64,000 nucleotides of DNA, taken from positions 1-64,000 of the forward strand of contig JAEYON010000145.1 of assembly GCA_023411645.1 (NCBI GenBank), in the 5' to 3' direction. Source of the stretch: Bacillota bacterium (GTDB lineage Bacteria; Bacillota; Clostridia; Acetivibrionales; DTU013). The notes under the pieces were generated by a model that was not told where the DNA came from, did no database searches, and was given only the letters and a program-made list of their open reading frames with translations. A program made the position numbers and the translations under genes. Positions 8,298 to 17,330 of this stretch are shown piece by piece; position 1 is the stretch's first letter; each line of letters begins with the position of its first letter.

Positions 8298-10295
8298 TTA
8301 TCTAACTTTCGTCCCGCTATTTGCAAGACCATCAAGCGTGGCCAGTGAAAGCGAAGTATCGCTTGCAGCCGCCAGTATCATCCCCTGTGATTCAATACCC
8401 TTAAGCTTAACCGGCTTCAGGTTGGCTACCAGAATTACTGTTTTACCGACAAGACTTTCTGGAGTATAATACTTTGCGATACCTGAAACAACCTGCCTTG
8501 TCTGATTACCCATTTCCACCTTCAGCTTCAGCAGCTTGTCTGAGCCTTCTACCTTTTCAGCCTCCAACACCTTAACCACACGCAGATCCAATTTGGCAAA
8601 ATCCTCGATGGTGATAAGCTCGGGGGTCTTTTCCTCCGGAGCCTTATCCTGTGGGGTTTTCTCTTGTTGGGTCTTCTCCTGAGAAGCCTTCACTTGTGGT
8701 GCCGCCTGGCTATCCTTTGAGGACGGGTTCAGATTTTCCAGCTCCTCAAGCTCCTTCTTTATATCAATTCTCGGGAACAGTACTTCCCCCTTATTTACAA
8801 GAACTCCTGCCGGATAACCACCCCACTGCTTCGAACTGTCCCACTCAAGAACGCACGAATCAGTGATGCCCAGTTGATGCCAGATTTTCTCCGGCGTTTC
8901 CGGCATAAATGGCTGTATAAGAATTGACACAATACGCAGACTCTCTGCCAGATTGTACATGACAGCAGCTAGGCGCGGCTTGCTTTCATCTGATTTAGCC
9001 AGCACCCAGGGCATCGTTTCGTCAATATATTTATTTGTTCGCGAAATAGCCCTCCATATCTCTACAAGCGCAGTACTGAACTGGAGTTTATCCATCAGCT
9101 CCTCCACCTTTTTGGGCAGCTCGTTGAACACGGCTCTTAGTTCGTCGTCAAAGTCGCCTTCAGCACGGTTTCCCGGCAGCGAACCATCGAAATATTTATC
9201 AATCATAGCTACCGTTCTGCTCACAAGATTACCAAGATCGTTTGCCAAATCAGAATTGATCCTCTGGATCAGCGCTTCGTTTGAGAAAACGCCATCGGAA
9301 CCGAAGGGAACTTCCCTGAGCAGAAAATATCTGACAGCATCAAGTCCGTATTTACCGACCAATATAACGGGGTCTACTACATTCCCTTTGGATTTAGACA
9401 TCTTACCGCCCTCAAGAAGCAGCCAGCCATGCCCGTAAACACGCTCCGGCAATGGTTCACCCAACGCCATCAGCATAGCGGGCCAGATAATTGTGTGGAA
9501 TCTGACAATTTCCTTTCCGACCAGATGTACATCTGCCGGCCAGTATTTTCGGTAATCAGAATCGTTGCCAGACAAATATCCCAAAGCTGTTATATAATTG
9601 GACAGCGCATCGATCCAGACATATACCACATGCTTATCATCAAAACTGACCGGAATTCCCCAGTTGAAGGTTGTCCTGGAAACACACAGATCTTCCAGAC
9701 CTGGCCTGAGAAAGTTATTGAGCATTTCATTTTGTCTGGATACAGGCTGGATAAATTCAGGGTTTTCTTCAATGTGTCTGATCAGCCTGTCCTGATATTT
9801 GGAAAGCCTGAAGAAGTAGCTCTCTTCACTGGTTATTTCCACTTCCCTGCCGCAGTCCGGACACTTTCCGTCCACCAGTTGCGTCTCAGTCCAGAAGGAC
9901 TCACAGGGAGTACAGTACCAGCCTTTATATTCACTCTTATAAATGTCGCCGTTGTCATAAAGCTTTTTAAATATCTTTTGAACAGCTAACTCATGCTCTT
10001 TATCTGTAGTACGGATAAATTTGTCGTTGGTAATCTTCATCAGCTTCCACAGCTCTTTGATTCCCAATACAATCTCATCAACATATTGTTTAGGTGTTAC
10101 GCCTTTCTCTTCGGCTTTTCTCTGTATCTTCTGACCATGCTCATCCGTTCCCGTCAGGAACATGACATCATACCCCTTGAGCCTCTTGTATCTTGAAATG
10201 GCGTCAGCCGCCACAGTTGTATATGAATGTCCTATGTGCAGCTTACCGCTGGGATAATAAATAGGTGTCGTGATATAAAAGGTTTTCTTCTCCAT
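8298..10295 (-). CDS. metG: Methionyl-tRNA synthetase
   Basis: Charges initiator and elongator tRNA(Met). The 665-residue form has a class I catalytic domain with HIGH at 20-23, a zinc knuckle with Cys128, Cys131, Cys145 and Cys148, KMSKS at 298-302 and an anticodon-binding helical domain. It ends with a C-terminal EMAP/Trbp111-like tRNA-binding domain (about 565-665, beginning ITIEDFAKLDLRVVKVLEAE). The linker before that domain carries a degenerate repeat (QEKTQQEKTPQDKAPEEKTP) that is probably disordered. In related genomes metG is next to abrB/rsmI; here about 18 kb of other DNA lies upstream. Confidence 0.98.
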   Translation of the reverse strand: MEKKTFYITTPIYYPSGKLHIGHSYTTVAADAISRYKRLKGYDVMFLTGTDEHGQKIQRKAEEKGVTPKQYVDEIVLGIKELWKLMKITNDKFIRTTDKEHELAVQKIFKKLYDNGDIYKSEYKGWYCTPCESFWTETQLVDGKCPDCGREVEITSEESYFFRLSKYQDRLIRHIEENPEFIQPVSRQNEMLNNFLRPGLEDLCVSRTTFNWGIPVSFDDKHVVYVWIDALSNYITALGYLSGNDSDYRKYWPADVHLVGKEIVRFHTIIWPAMLMALGEPLPERVYGHGWLLLEGGKMSKSKGNVVDPVILVGKYGLDAVRYFLLREVPFGSDGVFSNEALIQRINSDLANDLGNLVSRTVAMIDKYFDGSLPGNRAEGDFDDELRAVFNELPKKVEELMDKLQFSTALVEIWRAISRTNKYIDETMPWVLAKSDESKPRLAAVMYNLAESLRIVSILIQPFMPETPEKIWHQLGITDSCVLEWDSSKQWGGYPAGVLVNKGEVLFPRIDIKKELEELENLNPSSKDSQAAPQVKASQEKTQQEKTPQDKAPEEKTPELITIEDFAKLDLRVVKVLEAEKVEGSDKLLKLKVEMGNQTRQVVSGIAKYYTPESLVGKTVILVANLKPVKLKGIESQGMILAAASDTSLSLATLDGLANSGTKVR

Positions 10296-10419
10296 CTTAA
10301 GGCCTCCAATACTTGCTTATAGGGAAGTAATATTTTGTCCGATCCTTAGCTTCCCTATAACTATACATTTTAGTAAATGTTTTTTCAAGCAATATTTGGC
10401 CTCGTTGAATCTTCCGGTA

Positions 10420-10820
10420 CTATTTATCAAGGATTGAGGCATATTTGTAAACGCAGTATTGGGATGAATCTTCTCCTTCCCCACTGATCATGTATATTCT
10501 GCCTTTCACTGCAGCATAAGCAGAGCTGTAGGAAAATGTAATCTTTAGGCAGACAGAAGCATCCGTTATTGTTTCCACTTCTGCATTATAAAGTTTTGTA
10601 TTGTCTTTTAAATTGATAACAATTTTGCAATTATCAGAATCATCTGTTATATTTAAAGACGTACAATAACCGCTATCGCTTTTTCTATAATAAGATCATT
10701 ATCAATGCCGGTTTTATTAAAATTTATCGTAAATTGTTTATTATTCATATCATAACTTGTAGAAGTTAAAGGTATGCTTTCACTTAACATAAAATTTTCC
10801 TGAGCATCCTTTCCGGGCAA
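10420..10820 (-). pseudogene. Remnant of a kelch-repeat surface protein
   Basis: The minus strand encodes FSYSSAYAAVKGRIYMISGE and GEDSSQY before a TAG at 10422-10420. It is nearly the same as the kelch fragment at 25090-25740 (ASYSSAYAAVKGRIYMIGGD). Upstream, a second frame carries SIPLTSTSYDMNNKQFTINF, ending in DNDLIIEK, then slips at the A-run near 10690 into a frame that continues SDSGYCTSLNITDDSDN. A single-base frameshift there and the lack of a start mark it as decayed. The N-terminal part resembles a beta-sandwich (Ig-like) module rather than kelch. It lies just upstream of metG at the left border of the catabolic region. Confidence 0.7.
10456..10531. repeat. Left copy of a 76-bp kelch-derived direct repeat
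   Basis: This stretch aligns without gaps to 25201-25276 in the same orientation, with about 68 of 76 positions identical by hand. The core from 10487 to 10531 has one mismatch in 45. The two copies flank the sugar/glycerophosphodiester gene region and are 14.7 kb apart. Confidence 0.75.
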
Positions 10821-10960
10821 TGGTTAAAAATACACGTCAATACTGTTGGGATTCTATTTTGTCGAATAATTAACTTCAATCATAGAATAATCACAAAAAC
10901 TATTCTTTGGTCAATACTAGCTAAATAGCTATCAATTTTAATAGTAAAATCAAGGTGCCT

Positions 10961-11258
10961 TGTCATGGTATTCTACCATGTTTGGAATGGAACCAGCAGC
11001 CTCCGGTTTTATAAATGGCAAGATAACCGTGAATCATACCGTTGATACCTGCTTCTTCGATAGTATCCCTTTTACAATTCCTGAGAGAGCAGCTTTTAAG
11101 CCTGTCTAGACCTCATCCATAGAATAGATCCATATCCCATCTTTAAACCTGCTCTTCCACAGATAATCTCCCGAAGATACAGGCTTGTATTCCTCATCAA
11201 CAGTCACTGCCTTAATCCGGGTAGAATCCAGCTCAATTCCAAAATATGAATGCTTCAT
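10961..11258 (-). pseudogene. Remnant of an FGGY-family carbohydrate kinase
   Basis: An ATG at 11258, with GGGGAG upstream, opens a frame reading MKHSYFGIELDSTRIKAVTV. It continues through PVSSGDYLWKSRFKDGIWIY to a TAG at 11108-11106 after only 50 residues. Further on, another frame reads GINGMIHGYLAIYKTGG, matching the typical GISAMMHGYLAF region of xylulokinase/ribulokinase-like FGGY kinases. The rest of the roughly 500-residue kinase is absent. At least one frameshift and a large C-terminal deletion are needed. It is directly downstream of rpiR on the same strand, so it was probably the last gene of that operon. Confidence 0.7.
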
Positions 11259-11330
11259 CTGTATTCTCCCCATCATATAAATAATAGTATCATATCAACA
11301 TCCTTAACTGTCTATCGATTTTGAAGAACA

Positions 11331-12179
11331 CTACATCCGTTCCTCCGAAATTATTTCATCCAAATAGCTTTTATTTTTATGTCTTTCCGTTACGTATTCA
11401 AGTAAAATTTCTACTAGCACCATCATATTAAGACTTGAACTGTTAGTGTGAATAAACACCTTTGCCCTGTTCTCAATTCCTGTCGTAAGGGCATATTTTG
11501 CCAACTGCGCCATAGGGCATTTGATTGCATCTGTTAAGGAAATGGTAACCATCTTCTTATTGTTGGCAAACTGCATCTCCTTATAGGTCTTTTTATCCTC
11601 ACCGGAGCGAGAGATAAATATGGCCACATCATTCTCCTGTCCCATATACAGATTCTCAAAATCTGTCTCAGAATATCCACCGCCGCTGCACCGCACCCCC
11701 ATCCTTGTCAAGCGATATATAATGTCACAAGCAAGGATTTTGGCATATCCATTTCCTATGACAAAAACCGTGGAACTCTTATCTATGGCTTCCGCACATT
11801 TTTTCAGCACCTCTGTATCAATGTGCCTGGAAATTGTCACAATGTTATTAGTAATTGCCAGTATGCGCTCTTTAGCCGAATTATGTGCAATCCCTTCTTT
11901 TCCCTCACTTATAGCCCCGTTTTTCCCCATGTCATGTGACAGCTGCAGCTTCAACTGGTAAAATCCATCATAACCTATCCGTTTGCAAAAACGTACCACT
12001 GTAGCATCACTTACCCCACTGAGTTCTGCTGTCTCCGACACATTTGCTTCCAGAGCTTGTCCCGGGTTATTCAAGATAAAGTCGGCAACCTTAGCCTCAG
12101 CTTCAAATAGAGTAGAATAATTATTTTTAATATTCTCCCAAACAGTATAGGTATCTGTTCTGTTTATGTTGTAAGCCAT
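11331..12179 (-). CDS. MurR/RpiR-family transcriptional regulator
   Basis: A sugar-phosphate-responsive regulator of 282 residues. The N-terminal HTH (about 15-90) has the family pattern ADFILNNPGQALEANVSETA, then ELSGVSDATVVRFCKRIGYD. The C-terminal SIS domain (about 115-250) has VFVIGNGYAKILACDIIYRL and FISRSGEDKKTYKEM, which in this family bind a phosphosugar. It is the most distal intact gene of the minus-strand catabolic cluster. The inferred role is control of that cluster. The palindromes ATGAAAAAAAATTTCAT near 21924-22002 are the best operator candidates I see. Confidence 0.92.
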   Translation of the reverse strand: MAYNINRTDTYTVWENIKNNYSTLFEAEAKVADFILNNPGQALEANVSETAELSGVSDATVVRFCKRIGYDGFYQLKLQLSHDMGKNGAISEGKEGIAHNSAKERILAITNNIVTISRHIDTEVLKKCAEAIDKSSTVFVIGNGYAKILACDIIYRLTRMGVRCSGGGYSETDFENLYMGQENDVAIFISRSGEDKKTYKEMQFANNKKMVTISLTDAIKCPMAQLAKYALTTGIENRAKVFIHTNSSSLNMMVLVEILLEYVTERHKNKSYLDEIISEERM

Positions 12180-12310
12180 ATACGCCCCCCTGTTATTTTT
12201 CGTCTTTAAAATACTATGGCATCTTTCTACTCCATATTATACCATATTTTTAACTTGTATTCCGTACAGAATATAAATTTTTCAAACCTTAAGCAGGGAC
12301 TCTATGCTGT

Positions 12311-12742
12311 TCAGGTTCTTAATATTTCAAAACCACGATAGTATTTCTCTACTCCAGAGGCAGAAGTCAGCAATATATTTGAATAAGGTGCAAACTCTGC
12401 GCTTCTGATAATAAAGCTTACATTTTGTGTCTCTTTCAACAAGTCTGACTGATCCAGATAAACCCGTTTCTGGTTTTGAAAAAGCTTGCAGACAGCATCA
12501 TGCGTCTCGGGATTGACTTCCCGCATTTCTTTGGACAGAGCAATCTCTTCCACGATAATTTCCGACAACACACCTTTGATACAGTCCATAAAAGAGGGAA
12601 TACCTGCAGTTAAGGTCAAATCAATTCTTTTGATATGATGCGGGATAGGAAATCCCGCATCACAAATAATAAAACGATCCGTATGCCCCAACGATGTTAG
12701 CGCATGCATAAGCTCGGGATTTAAAATACCTGTCTTTTTCAT
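12311..12742 (-). CDS. RbsD/FucU-family sugar pyranase/mutarotase
   Basis: Cytoplasmic sugar anomer/ring-form interconversion enzyme. The start at 12742 has AGAGG 7 bases upstream; the product is 143 residues, the family size. Family motifs are MKKTGILNPELMHALTSLGH (1-20) with catalytic His20, DAGFPIP, IDLTLTAGIPSF and the C-terminal IRSAEFAPYSNILL. In RbsD the last motif reads IRTGExxPYANxxL, so the substrate pocket differs a little. It is the second-last intact gene of the cluster; its presence implies a free sugar is handled. The exact substrate is unknown. Confidence 0.88.
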   Translation of the reverse strand: MKKTGILNPELMHALTSLGHTDRFIICDAGFPIPHHIKRIDLTLTAGIPSFMDCIKGVLSEIIVEEIALSKEMREVNPETHDAVCKLFQNQKRVYLDQSDLLKETQNVSFIIRSAEFAPYSNILLTSASGVEKYYRGFEILRT

Positions 12743-12776
12743 ATTGCCTCTCAATCTCCCGTATATACGGCCTCAT

Positions 12777-13952
12777 TTATTTGCTGAAATCAACCCAGCC
12801 CTTCATATAGTCAGCATCCCTACCTTTGGACATTACCTCGCCCAGTGTATCCAGCGTTGCTTTATGGGTAAAAATACGTTCCAACCCCAACTCTTTATAT
12901 TTGGACAACATATGGAAGGCTTTATTAAATGTATTTGGGGTATTCACGCTCATACCAATATAGGTTGCATGCTTTCCGCAAAGGTCTTTGCCCGGATAAA
13001 AATCCACAGGCTCGCCTGCTCCAATATTACCAATTTCAATTAACGTACCAACCGTTTTCAGCAGATTTACACCATCGCGAAATGCGTGCGGAGATCCGAC
13101 ACACTGAAAAACTACGTCTGCGCCATTCTTATGATTATATTTCGTAATAATAGCTCTTCTTTCTTCAATCGAAAGTTTGCCGGCGTTCATAACTTCATCT
13201 GCACCGGAAATTTCTTTAACCAATTCCAATTTATAATCGCTGAAACCACTGACGATAATGTGTTTGATACCCAGCGTTCTGGCAATTACAGTAACAAAAG
13301 CTGCAATTTGGCCATCTCCAATGATCAAACAGGTGGAGCCAAGATGAAAACTATCTTCAAAGACACCCGGAGTACGCATAGCCAATTCAACACCTCTCAT
13401 TGCAACAGCCATAGGGTCCATCAGAGAAGCAACATTACTTGGCATATCCTCCGGGATCCTCCAAATGAATGTTCCGGGGAATACATACATATATTCTCCA
13501 AATCCGCCTTTGATATATGGGGCTTCCTCAACTGAATTAGAACGAATGGGAGCCCCACCGAAGCCCAGAGCCTCATACGGCACACCATAGACAAAAGAGT
13601 TATCACAGACACCGCAAGCACCAATTCCATAGGTCAGACAATTTTCGCATGTTCCGCAAACAACCCATGGATATACACATATTCGATCTCCAACCTTAAG
13701 TTCACCGTTATAGCATCGCATGGATCTGGCCACATCTGTACCCATCTCAACAATACGCCCACAAAGCTCATGTCCAAGGATTGTGGGATACTTTGGATCT
13801 TCATCAAAAAGATGAATATCCGTACCACAAATGCTGGCTGCTTCAAGCTTAATAATCATTCCGTCGTGATCACATCTGGGCATTGGAACATCCATAACCT
13901 CAATCTGATGTTTTTTAACCAACATAGCTGCTTTGCAACTATTATTAAACAT
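12777..13952 (-). CDS. Zinc-dependent medium-chain alcohol/polyol dehydrogenase
   Basis: A 391-residue NAD(P)-dependent dehydrogenase of the sorbitol/threonine dehydrogenase type. Catalytic zinc ligands are in SICGTDIHLF and GHELCGR. The structural zinc site is unusual: CGTCENCLTYGIGACGVC has four Cys with wide spacing. The Rossmann motif appears as CLIIGDGQIAAFVTVIARTL, with GDGQIA in place of the usual GxGxxG. Its neighbours are an SDR and a mutarotase, so it probably oxidises a sugar alcohol or sugar acid intermediate. Substrate not determinable from sequence. Confidence 0.88.
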   Translation of the reverse strand: MFNNSCKAAMLVKKHQIEVMDVPMPRCDHDGMIIKLEAASICGTDIHLFDEDPKYPTILGHELCGRIVEMGTDVARSMRCYNGELKVGDRICVYPWVVCGTCENCLTYGIGACGVCDNSFVYGVPYEALGFGGAPIRSNSVEEAPYIKGGFGEYMYVFPGTFIWRIPEDMPSNVASLMDPMAVAMRGVELAMRTPGVFEDSFHLGSTCLIIGDGQIAAFVTVIARTLGIKHIIVSGFSDYKLELVKEISGADEVMNAGKLSIEERRAIITKYNHKNGADVVFQCVGSPHAFRDGVNLLKTVGTLIEIGNIGAGEPVDFYPGKDLCGKHATYIGMSVNTPNTFNKAFHMLSKYKELGLERIFTHKATLDTLGEVMSKGRDADYMKGWVDFSK

Positions 13953-13998
13953 TCATCTACGCCCCCAATTACAAGATACGGCAAGTTACATTTATTCT

Positions 13999-14137
13999 TT
14001 ATTCGCCCGGGCCGTTAACTCCTAAAGCATAGAAGTTTTCACAGAACAGAGGAACATTTTTTCTGCAATAATAGCAATCACCACACATTTGTGTATTATC
14101 AGCAGCCACTCGATCTCCTATACAGAACTGCCTTCAT
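13999..14137 (-). pseudogene. Fragment of a second zinc alcohol dehydrogenase
   Basis: MKAVLYRRSSGC then TGA from an ATG at 14137; in the next frame GDRVAADNTQMCGDCYYCRK, then NVPLFCENFYALGVNGPGE and TAA at 14001-13999. The start and the structural-zinc loop of a medium-chain dehydrogenase are joined with everything between them deleted, and the nucleotide-binding half is lost. It fills the gap between the intact dehydrogenase and the SDR gene and resembles a paralogue, not a piece of the intact one. Confidence 0.7.
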
Positions 14138-14147
14138 AGTATCCTCT

Positions 14148-14939
14148 TTAATTCATGCGGCTTCCACCACATACATTAATGCACTGACCTGTGATTTCCT
14201 TTGCCTGTTCACTGCATAAGAAGACAGCCATATTAGCGATATCTTCCGGCAGCTGCGGACGCTTGAACATGGATTCCTGTATAGCTTCCTGCCAGCATCG
14301 CTCTCTTTCTTCGGGAATATCTTTCTTTTCCTCGCCCAGACGCGTATCAATAATTGTATCCCACATCTCTGTGTATACAAATCCCGGAGCAATAGAATTT
14401 ACGTTAATATTATAGGGGGCAACCTCCATAGCTGCGCACCATGCCATATGCATCTGTGCAGACTTTGTCATTCCATAATGCGCATCGGTGCAGCCTCTGC
14501 GAGCAGCAATCGAAGTAAGAACTACCAGTTTGCCGTATTTATTAGGAATCATCCGGCTCAAACTTGCGCGCATCACATTACTCGTTCCCAAAATGTTAAT
14601 CGTAGTAAGCTTCTCGATTTCTGCCTGACCGACACTCAAAAAACTCTTCGCTACATGAATGCCTACTGTATGTACGCAGATATCCAACTTGCCTCCCAAC
14701 CTCACTACTTCATCCATAACCCTGTCCACCTCACCCACTTTGGTGACATCCAGATGAAAGCAGTCTGCTTTTCCGCCCGACTGCTGAATTCGAGTAACTG
14801 TTTCTGTTGCCGCCTCATCGGCAACATCAGCGATAATCACATAGGCACCGGCTTCTGCCAGTGCCATGGCAACTCCTTTTCCTATTCCCTTTGCCCCGCC
14901 GGTCACCACTGCACTTCTTCCCTCCAAACGAATATTCAT
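14148..14939 (-). CDS. Short-chain dehydrogenase/reductase (SDR)
   Basis: A classical NAD(P)-dependent SDR, 263 residues. The cofactor motif TGGAKGIGKG (13-22) is followed by an Asp after the second strand (IIADVAD), suggesting NAD preference. An HTVG stretch replaces the usual NNAG. The catalytic Ser is in VVLTSIAARRG and Tyr/Lys in DAHYGMTKSA; the C-terminal motif is ITGQCINVCGG. The unusual HTVG at the NNAG position is conservative for the family. It is co-directional with the VOC and dehydrogenase genes (spacing 27 bases to VOC). Confidence 0.92.
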   Translation of the reverse strand: MNIRLEGRSAVVTGGAKGIGKGVAMALAEAGAYVIIADVADEAATETVTRIQQSGGKADCFHLDVTKVGEVDRVMDEVVRLGGKLDICVHTVGIHVAKSFLSVGQAEIEKLTTINILGTSNVMRASLSRMIPNKYGKLVVLTSIAARRGCTDAHYGMTKSAQMHMAWCAAMEVAPYNINVNSIAPGFVYTEMWDTIIDTRLGEEKKDIPEERERCWQEAIQESMFKRPQLPEDIANMAVFLCSEQAKEITGQCINVCGGSRMN

Positions 14940-14966
14940 TTCGTCCTCCTTTTTCTTCGCTAATCT

Positions 14967-15497
14967 CTAATTCTCGGGATAATACCCAACGAGACGCGGG
15001 TGACCGGAACAGGTTGCACTGTTACCAACCTCATAGTAAGCTCCCAAATCGTTAGAGGTGTCAATATAATAGTAGATATCCTCCATATAATCTCCCTCAT
15101 AATTGATTCTGTGTCCTCTCTCCACAAGCTCATCCATATATTTACGCAGGTTGTCATCTCCCGAATAAATACTTTCCTTGATATGATGGATTCCAGGCCC
15201 TTTTTCCTTTAAGAACGCCGAATATGGATCCGGCCCTTCTTCCGGCTGAATTACCTCTATCGTCACATCTCCCACCTTGGTAAAGGCAATATAAAATTTC
15301 CAGGGTTCCTTTATAGTCATTCCATCCAGCTTTACATGAAATGCACAGTCATTAGTATTTTCGATAATCGTCCAGGGCCCCATCTCCAGCATCTCGGTAA
15401 AATACTTAATTGTTCGTTTGTAATCATCAGTAACATAGCAAACCTGGTCAATAAAGCGTCCCTTATTCAGTTCTCTTAATTCTTTTGCACTTTTCAT
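14967..15497 (-). CDS. VOC-family protein (glyoxalase/epimerase fold)
   Basis: 176 residues from the ATG at 15497 (AAGGAAGG upstream). The vicinal-oxygen-chelate fold repeats twice: RFIDQVCYVTDDYKRTIKYF with LEMGPWTI, and GPGIHHIKESIYSGDDNLRK, closing with GAYYEVGN. Potential metal ligands include His in IHHIKE and Glu in YYEVG. Family members are lactoylglutathione lyases, methylmalonyl-CoA epimerases and sugar-ketol epimerases; I cannot choose. Encoded between the GDPD and the SDR in the same direction. Confidence 0.82.
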   Translation of the reverse strand: MKSAKELRELNKGRFIDQVCYVTDDYKRTIKYFTEMLEMGPWTIIENTNDCAFHVKLDGMTIKEPWKFYIAFTKVGDVTIEVIQPEEGPDPYSAFLKEKGPGIHHIKESIYSGDDNLRKYMDELVERGHRINYEGDYMEDIYYYIDTSNDLGAYYEVGNSATCSGHPRLVGYYPEN

Positions 15498-15539
15498 AAA
15501 CGCTAACCTTCCTTTCTCATTTACTCTCCAGTTCAACAA

Positions 15540-16346
15540 TCATCTTTCCCCCAACCTTCTCAGCAGTTCAATTCCCTTCCCCGGATTATCGCTGACTAAC
15601 ATTCGACAGCCTGCCTGAAGGGCTTTACGATAATTCTCCTCCTCATCCGCTACCAGAATGCAGGCAAGAATATCCTTGTCCCTTGCATAGTCATAATCTT
15701 CCTGTTTCCCTACAGAAAATTCTGCTGACCTGTCCCAAATCGCTGACCAATGCACAAAGTCTTCGATAGGCTTTTCTGACGGTACATCCTTGGACGGATG
15801 ATACCGAAGATAGCCATTTAACACAAACTTCCCCGGCCAGGTAGTATCGACATACTCTAACAGTTTGTCTGAGAAAGAATTTATCCTGCTCCGTTCCACC
15901 ATCCCGTACAGCTCAATCAGCTCAACCAGCTTATCCACACAGCGAAATGCTCTTTCCCTGCCCACTTCCACCGTATACTCTTTCAACTCCCAATCCACCA
16001 GCACCTGGGTTTGACTTGCCCAGGCCAGAAGCTCTTCTACCGTCGGAATCCGGCTTCCGGTAAACTTCTCCCCCTTCCATGCCCCTGCGTCCAGAGCCTT
16101 CAACTCTTCCAGCGTCATCTCGTCTACAAAACCTGTTCCATTCGTGGTTCGCTCTACACTCCGGTCATGCATCAACACCAACTGGCCGTCCTTACTCATC
16201 CGCACATCCGTCTCGACCATATCGCAGCCCACAGCCACCGCCGCTTTCATGGCTTCCATCGTATTCTCCGGATAATTTGTCCTGTCTCCGCGATGGGCCC
16301 CAAAAAGCAGGTGTTCTCCATTCATTTTGTTGTTTTCTGTTTTCAT
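15540..16346 (-). CDS. Glycerophosphodiester phosphodiesterase
   Basis: Hydrolyses glycerophosphodiesters to sn-glycerol-3-phosphate and an alcohol. The start at 16346 follows ATGGAGGTTGAG; the product is 268 residues. It lacks a signal peptide and is therefore a cytoplasmic UgpQ-like enzyme. Key residues are GAHRGDRTNYPENTMEA (catalytic His, Arg and Glu), METDVRMSKDGQLVLMHD (metal and second catalytic His) and VDWELKE. It lies next to a HAD phosphatase and an Ugp-like ABC transporter, so transported glycerophosphodiesters are a plausible substrate. A hairpin sits just upstream of the ribosome binding site. Confidence 0.92.
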   Translation of the reverse strand: MKTENNKMNGEHLLFGAHRGDRTNYPENTMEAMKAAVAVGCDMVETDVRMSKDGQLVLMHDRSVERTTNGTGFVDEMTLEELKALDAGAWKGEKFTGSRIPTVEELLAWASQTQVLVDWELKEYTVEVGRERAFRCVDKLVELIELYGMVERSRINSFSDKLLEYVDTTWPGKFVLNGYLRYHPSKDVPSEKPIEDFVHWSAIWDRSAEFSVGKQEDYDYARDKDILACILVADEEENYRKALQAGCRMLVSDNPGKGIELLRRLGER

Positions 16347-16358
16347 CTCAACCTCCAT

Positions 16359-16375
16359 GCATAGCCAAGCTATGC
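16359..16375 (-). promoter_or_regulatory. Hairpin abutting the GDPD ribosome binding site
   Basis: GCATAGC and GCTATGC form a perfect 7-bp stem with a 3-base loop, ending 2 bases from the ATGGAGG of the GDPD gene. With the second palindrome at 16399-16417 (GTGAAAAC, GAA, GTTTTCAC), which overlaps the stop of the HAD gene, it fills the junction of the two genes. It may affect translation or mRNA processing. Confidence 0.4.
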
Positions 16376-16413
16376 TTGCGATACTGCCCAAATCAAAAGT
16401 GAAAACGAAGTTT

Positions 16414-17256
16414 TCACACGATCATTCTCAATACCTGCAGTACACCGTCATTGGTATTTTTATCTGTCAAATACCGACAAAGCTCTTTAATTTCCTCTCT
16501 GGCATTTCCCACGGCCACACTGCAGGGAATGCTCCTTAACATCTCCTCATCGTTGTGATTGTCCCCGAAGGCAATGACCTCCTCCGGTCCAATCCCCTGC
16601 TCCTTAAGCACCTTCATTAAACTCGTTCCCTTATTGATGCTTCTTTGCCCAAAATTCATCCACATCTCTCCTGCTGCCACAGCAAATACCTCGGGATGAA
16701 CACTCCATTTCTTCACAAAGGCTTCGCCTGCCGCCTTTAATGCATTTTGGGGGTGATAGATGCCCAGGCTAAGGATTTTTGCCTCTTTTGGAATATCCTC
16801 CGGTAGTTTTTCCACTTCAACTACCCGAACATAGTAATTTTCCCGCAACAGCTGACAGAATGTCCTGTCTTCTTTGCTGGCATAGAAGCCGTCCAGAGAC
16901 GAAGCATAAGCACAGCACCCCTCCATCTCCTTGGTATCCATCAGTAGCTCCCACATATAGTCCCAGGCAATCGTCTCCAGAGAAAGAATGTCATCACCAT
17001 ACCGAACCACTGCTCCGTTATCATGAATAAGGATTACCCTATTTAGTACCGATGCCATTAACTCCCTTAACGATTCATAAGGTCTGCCCGAAATCATTAC
17101 AAAGCGAATTCCCTTGTCCGTAAGCCTTCTGATTTCCTTATAATACTCCGGATTTAATGTTTTTTGCCCTTCTTCTACCAGGGTTCCGTCCACATCCGTA
17201 CATATCAGCCTGATGTTCTTCAGGCTATCCGGCCCAATCCGTTTACGCCTGTCCAT
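16414..17256 (-). CDS. Cof-type HAD-superfamily phosphatase
   Basis: A 280-residue soluble phosphatase of the type IIB HAD group, usually acting on sugar phosphates or nucleotides. Motif I is ICTDVDGTLVEEG (nucleophile and acid Asp), motif II MISGRP, motif III Lys in NKGTSLMKVL and motif IV GDNHNDEEML. It has a Cof cap domain in the middle. It is transcribed between the substrate-binding protein and the GDPD. A phosphatase beside a glycerophosphodiesterase could dephosphorylate glycerol-3-phosphate or a related product; this is inference. Confidence 0.92.
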   Translation of the reverse strand: MDRRKRIGPDSLKNIRLICTDVDGTLVEEGQKTLNPEYYKEIRRLTDKGIRFVMISGRPYESLRELMASVLNRVILIHDNGAVVRYGDDILSLETIAWDYMWELLMDTKEMEGCCAYASSLDGFYASKEDRTFCQLLRENYYVRVVEVEKLPEDIPKEAKILSLGIYHPQNALKAAGEAFVKKWSVHPEVFAVAAGEMWMNFGQRSINKGTSLMKVLKEQGIGPEEVIAFGDNHNDEEMLRSIPCSVAVGNAREEIKELCRYLTDKNTNDGVLQVLRMIV

Positions 17257-17330
17257 TTTTTCCTCTGCTTTCCATTGCTTATTACACCAGTTCAGGGACG
17301 CCTTTGGAAAGACGCCCCCTACCAGTATAC

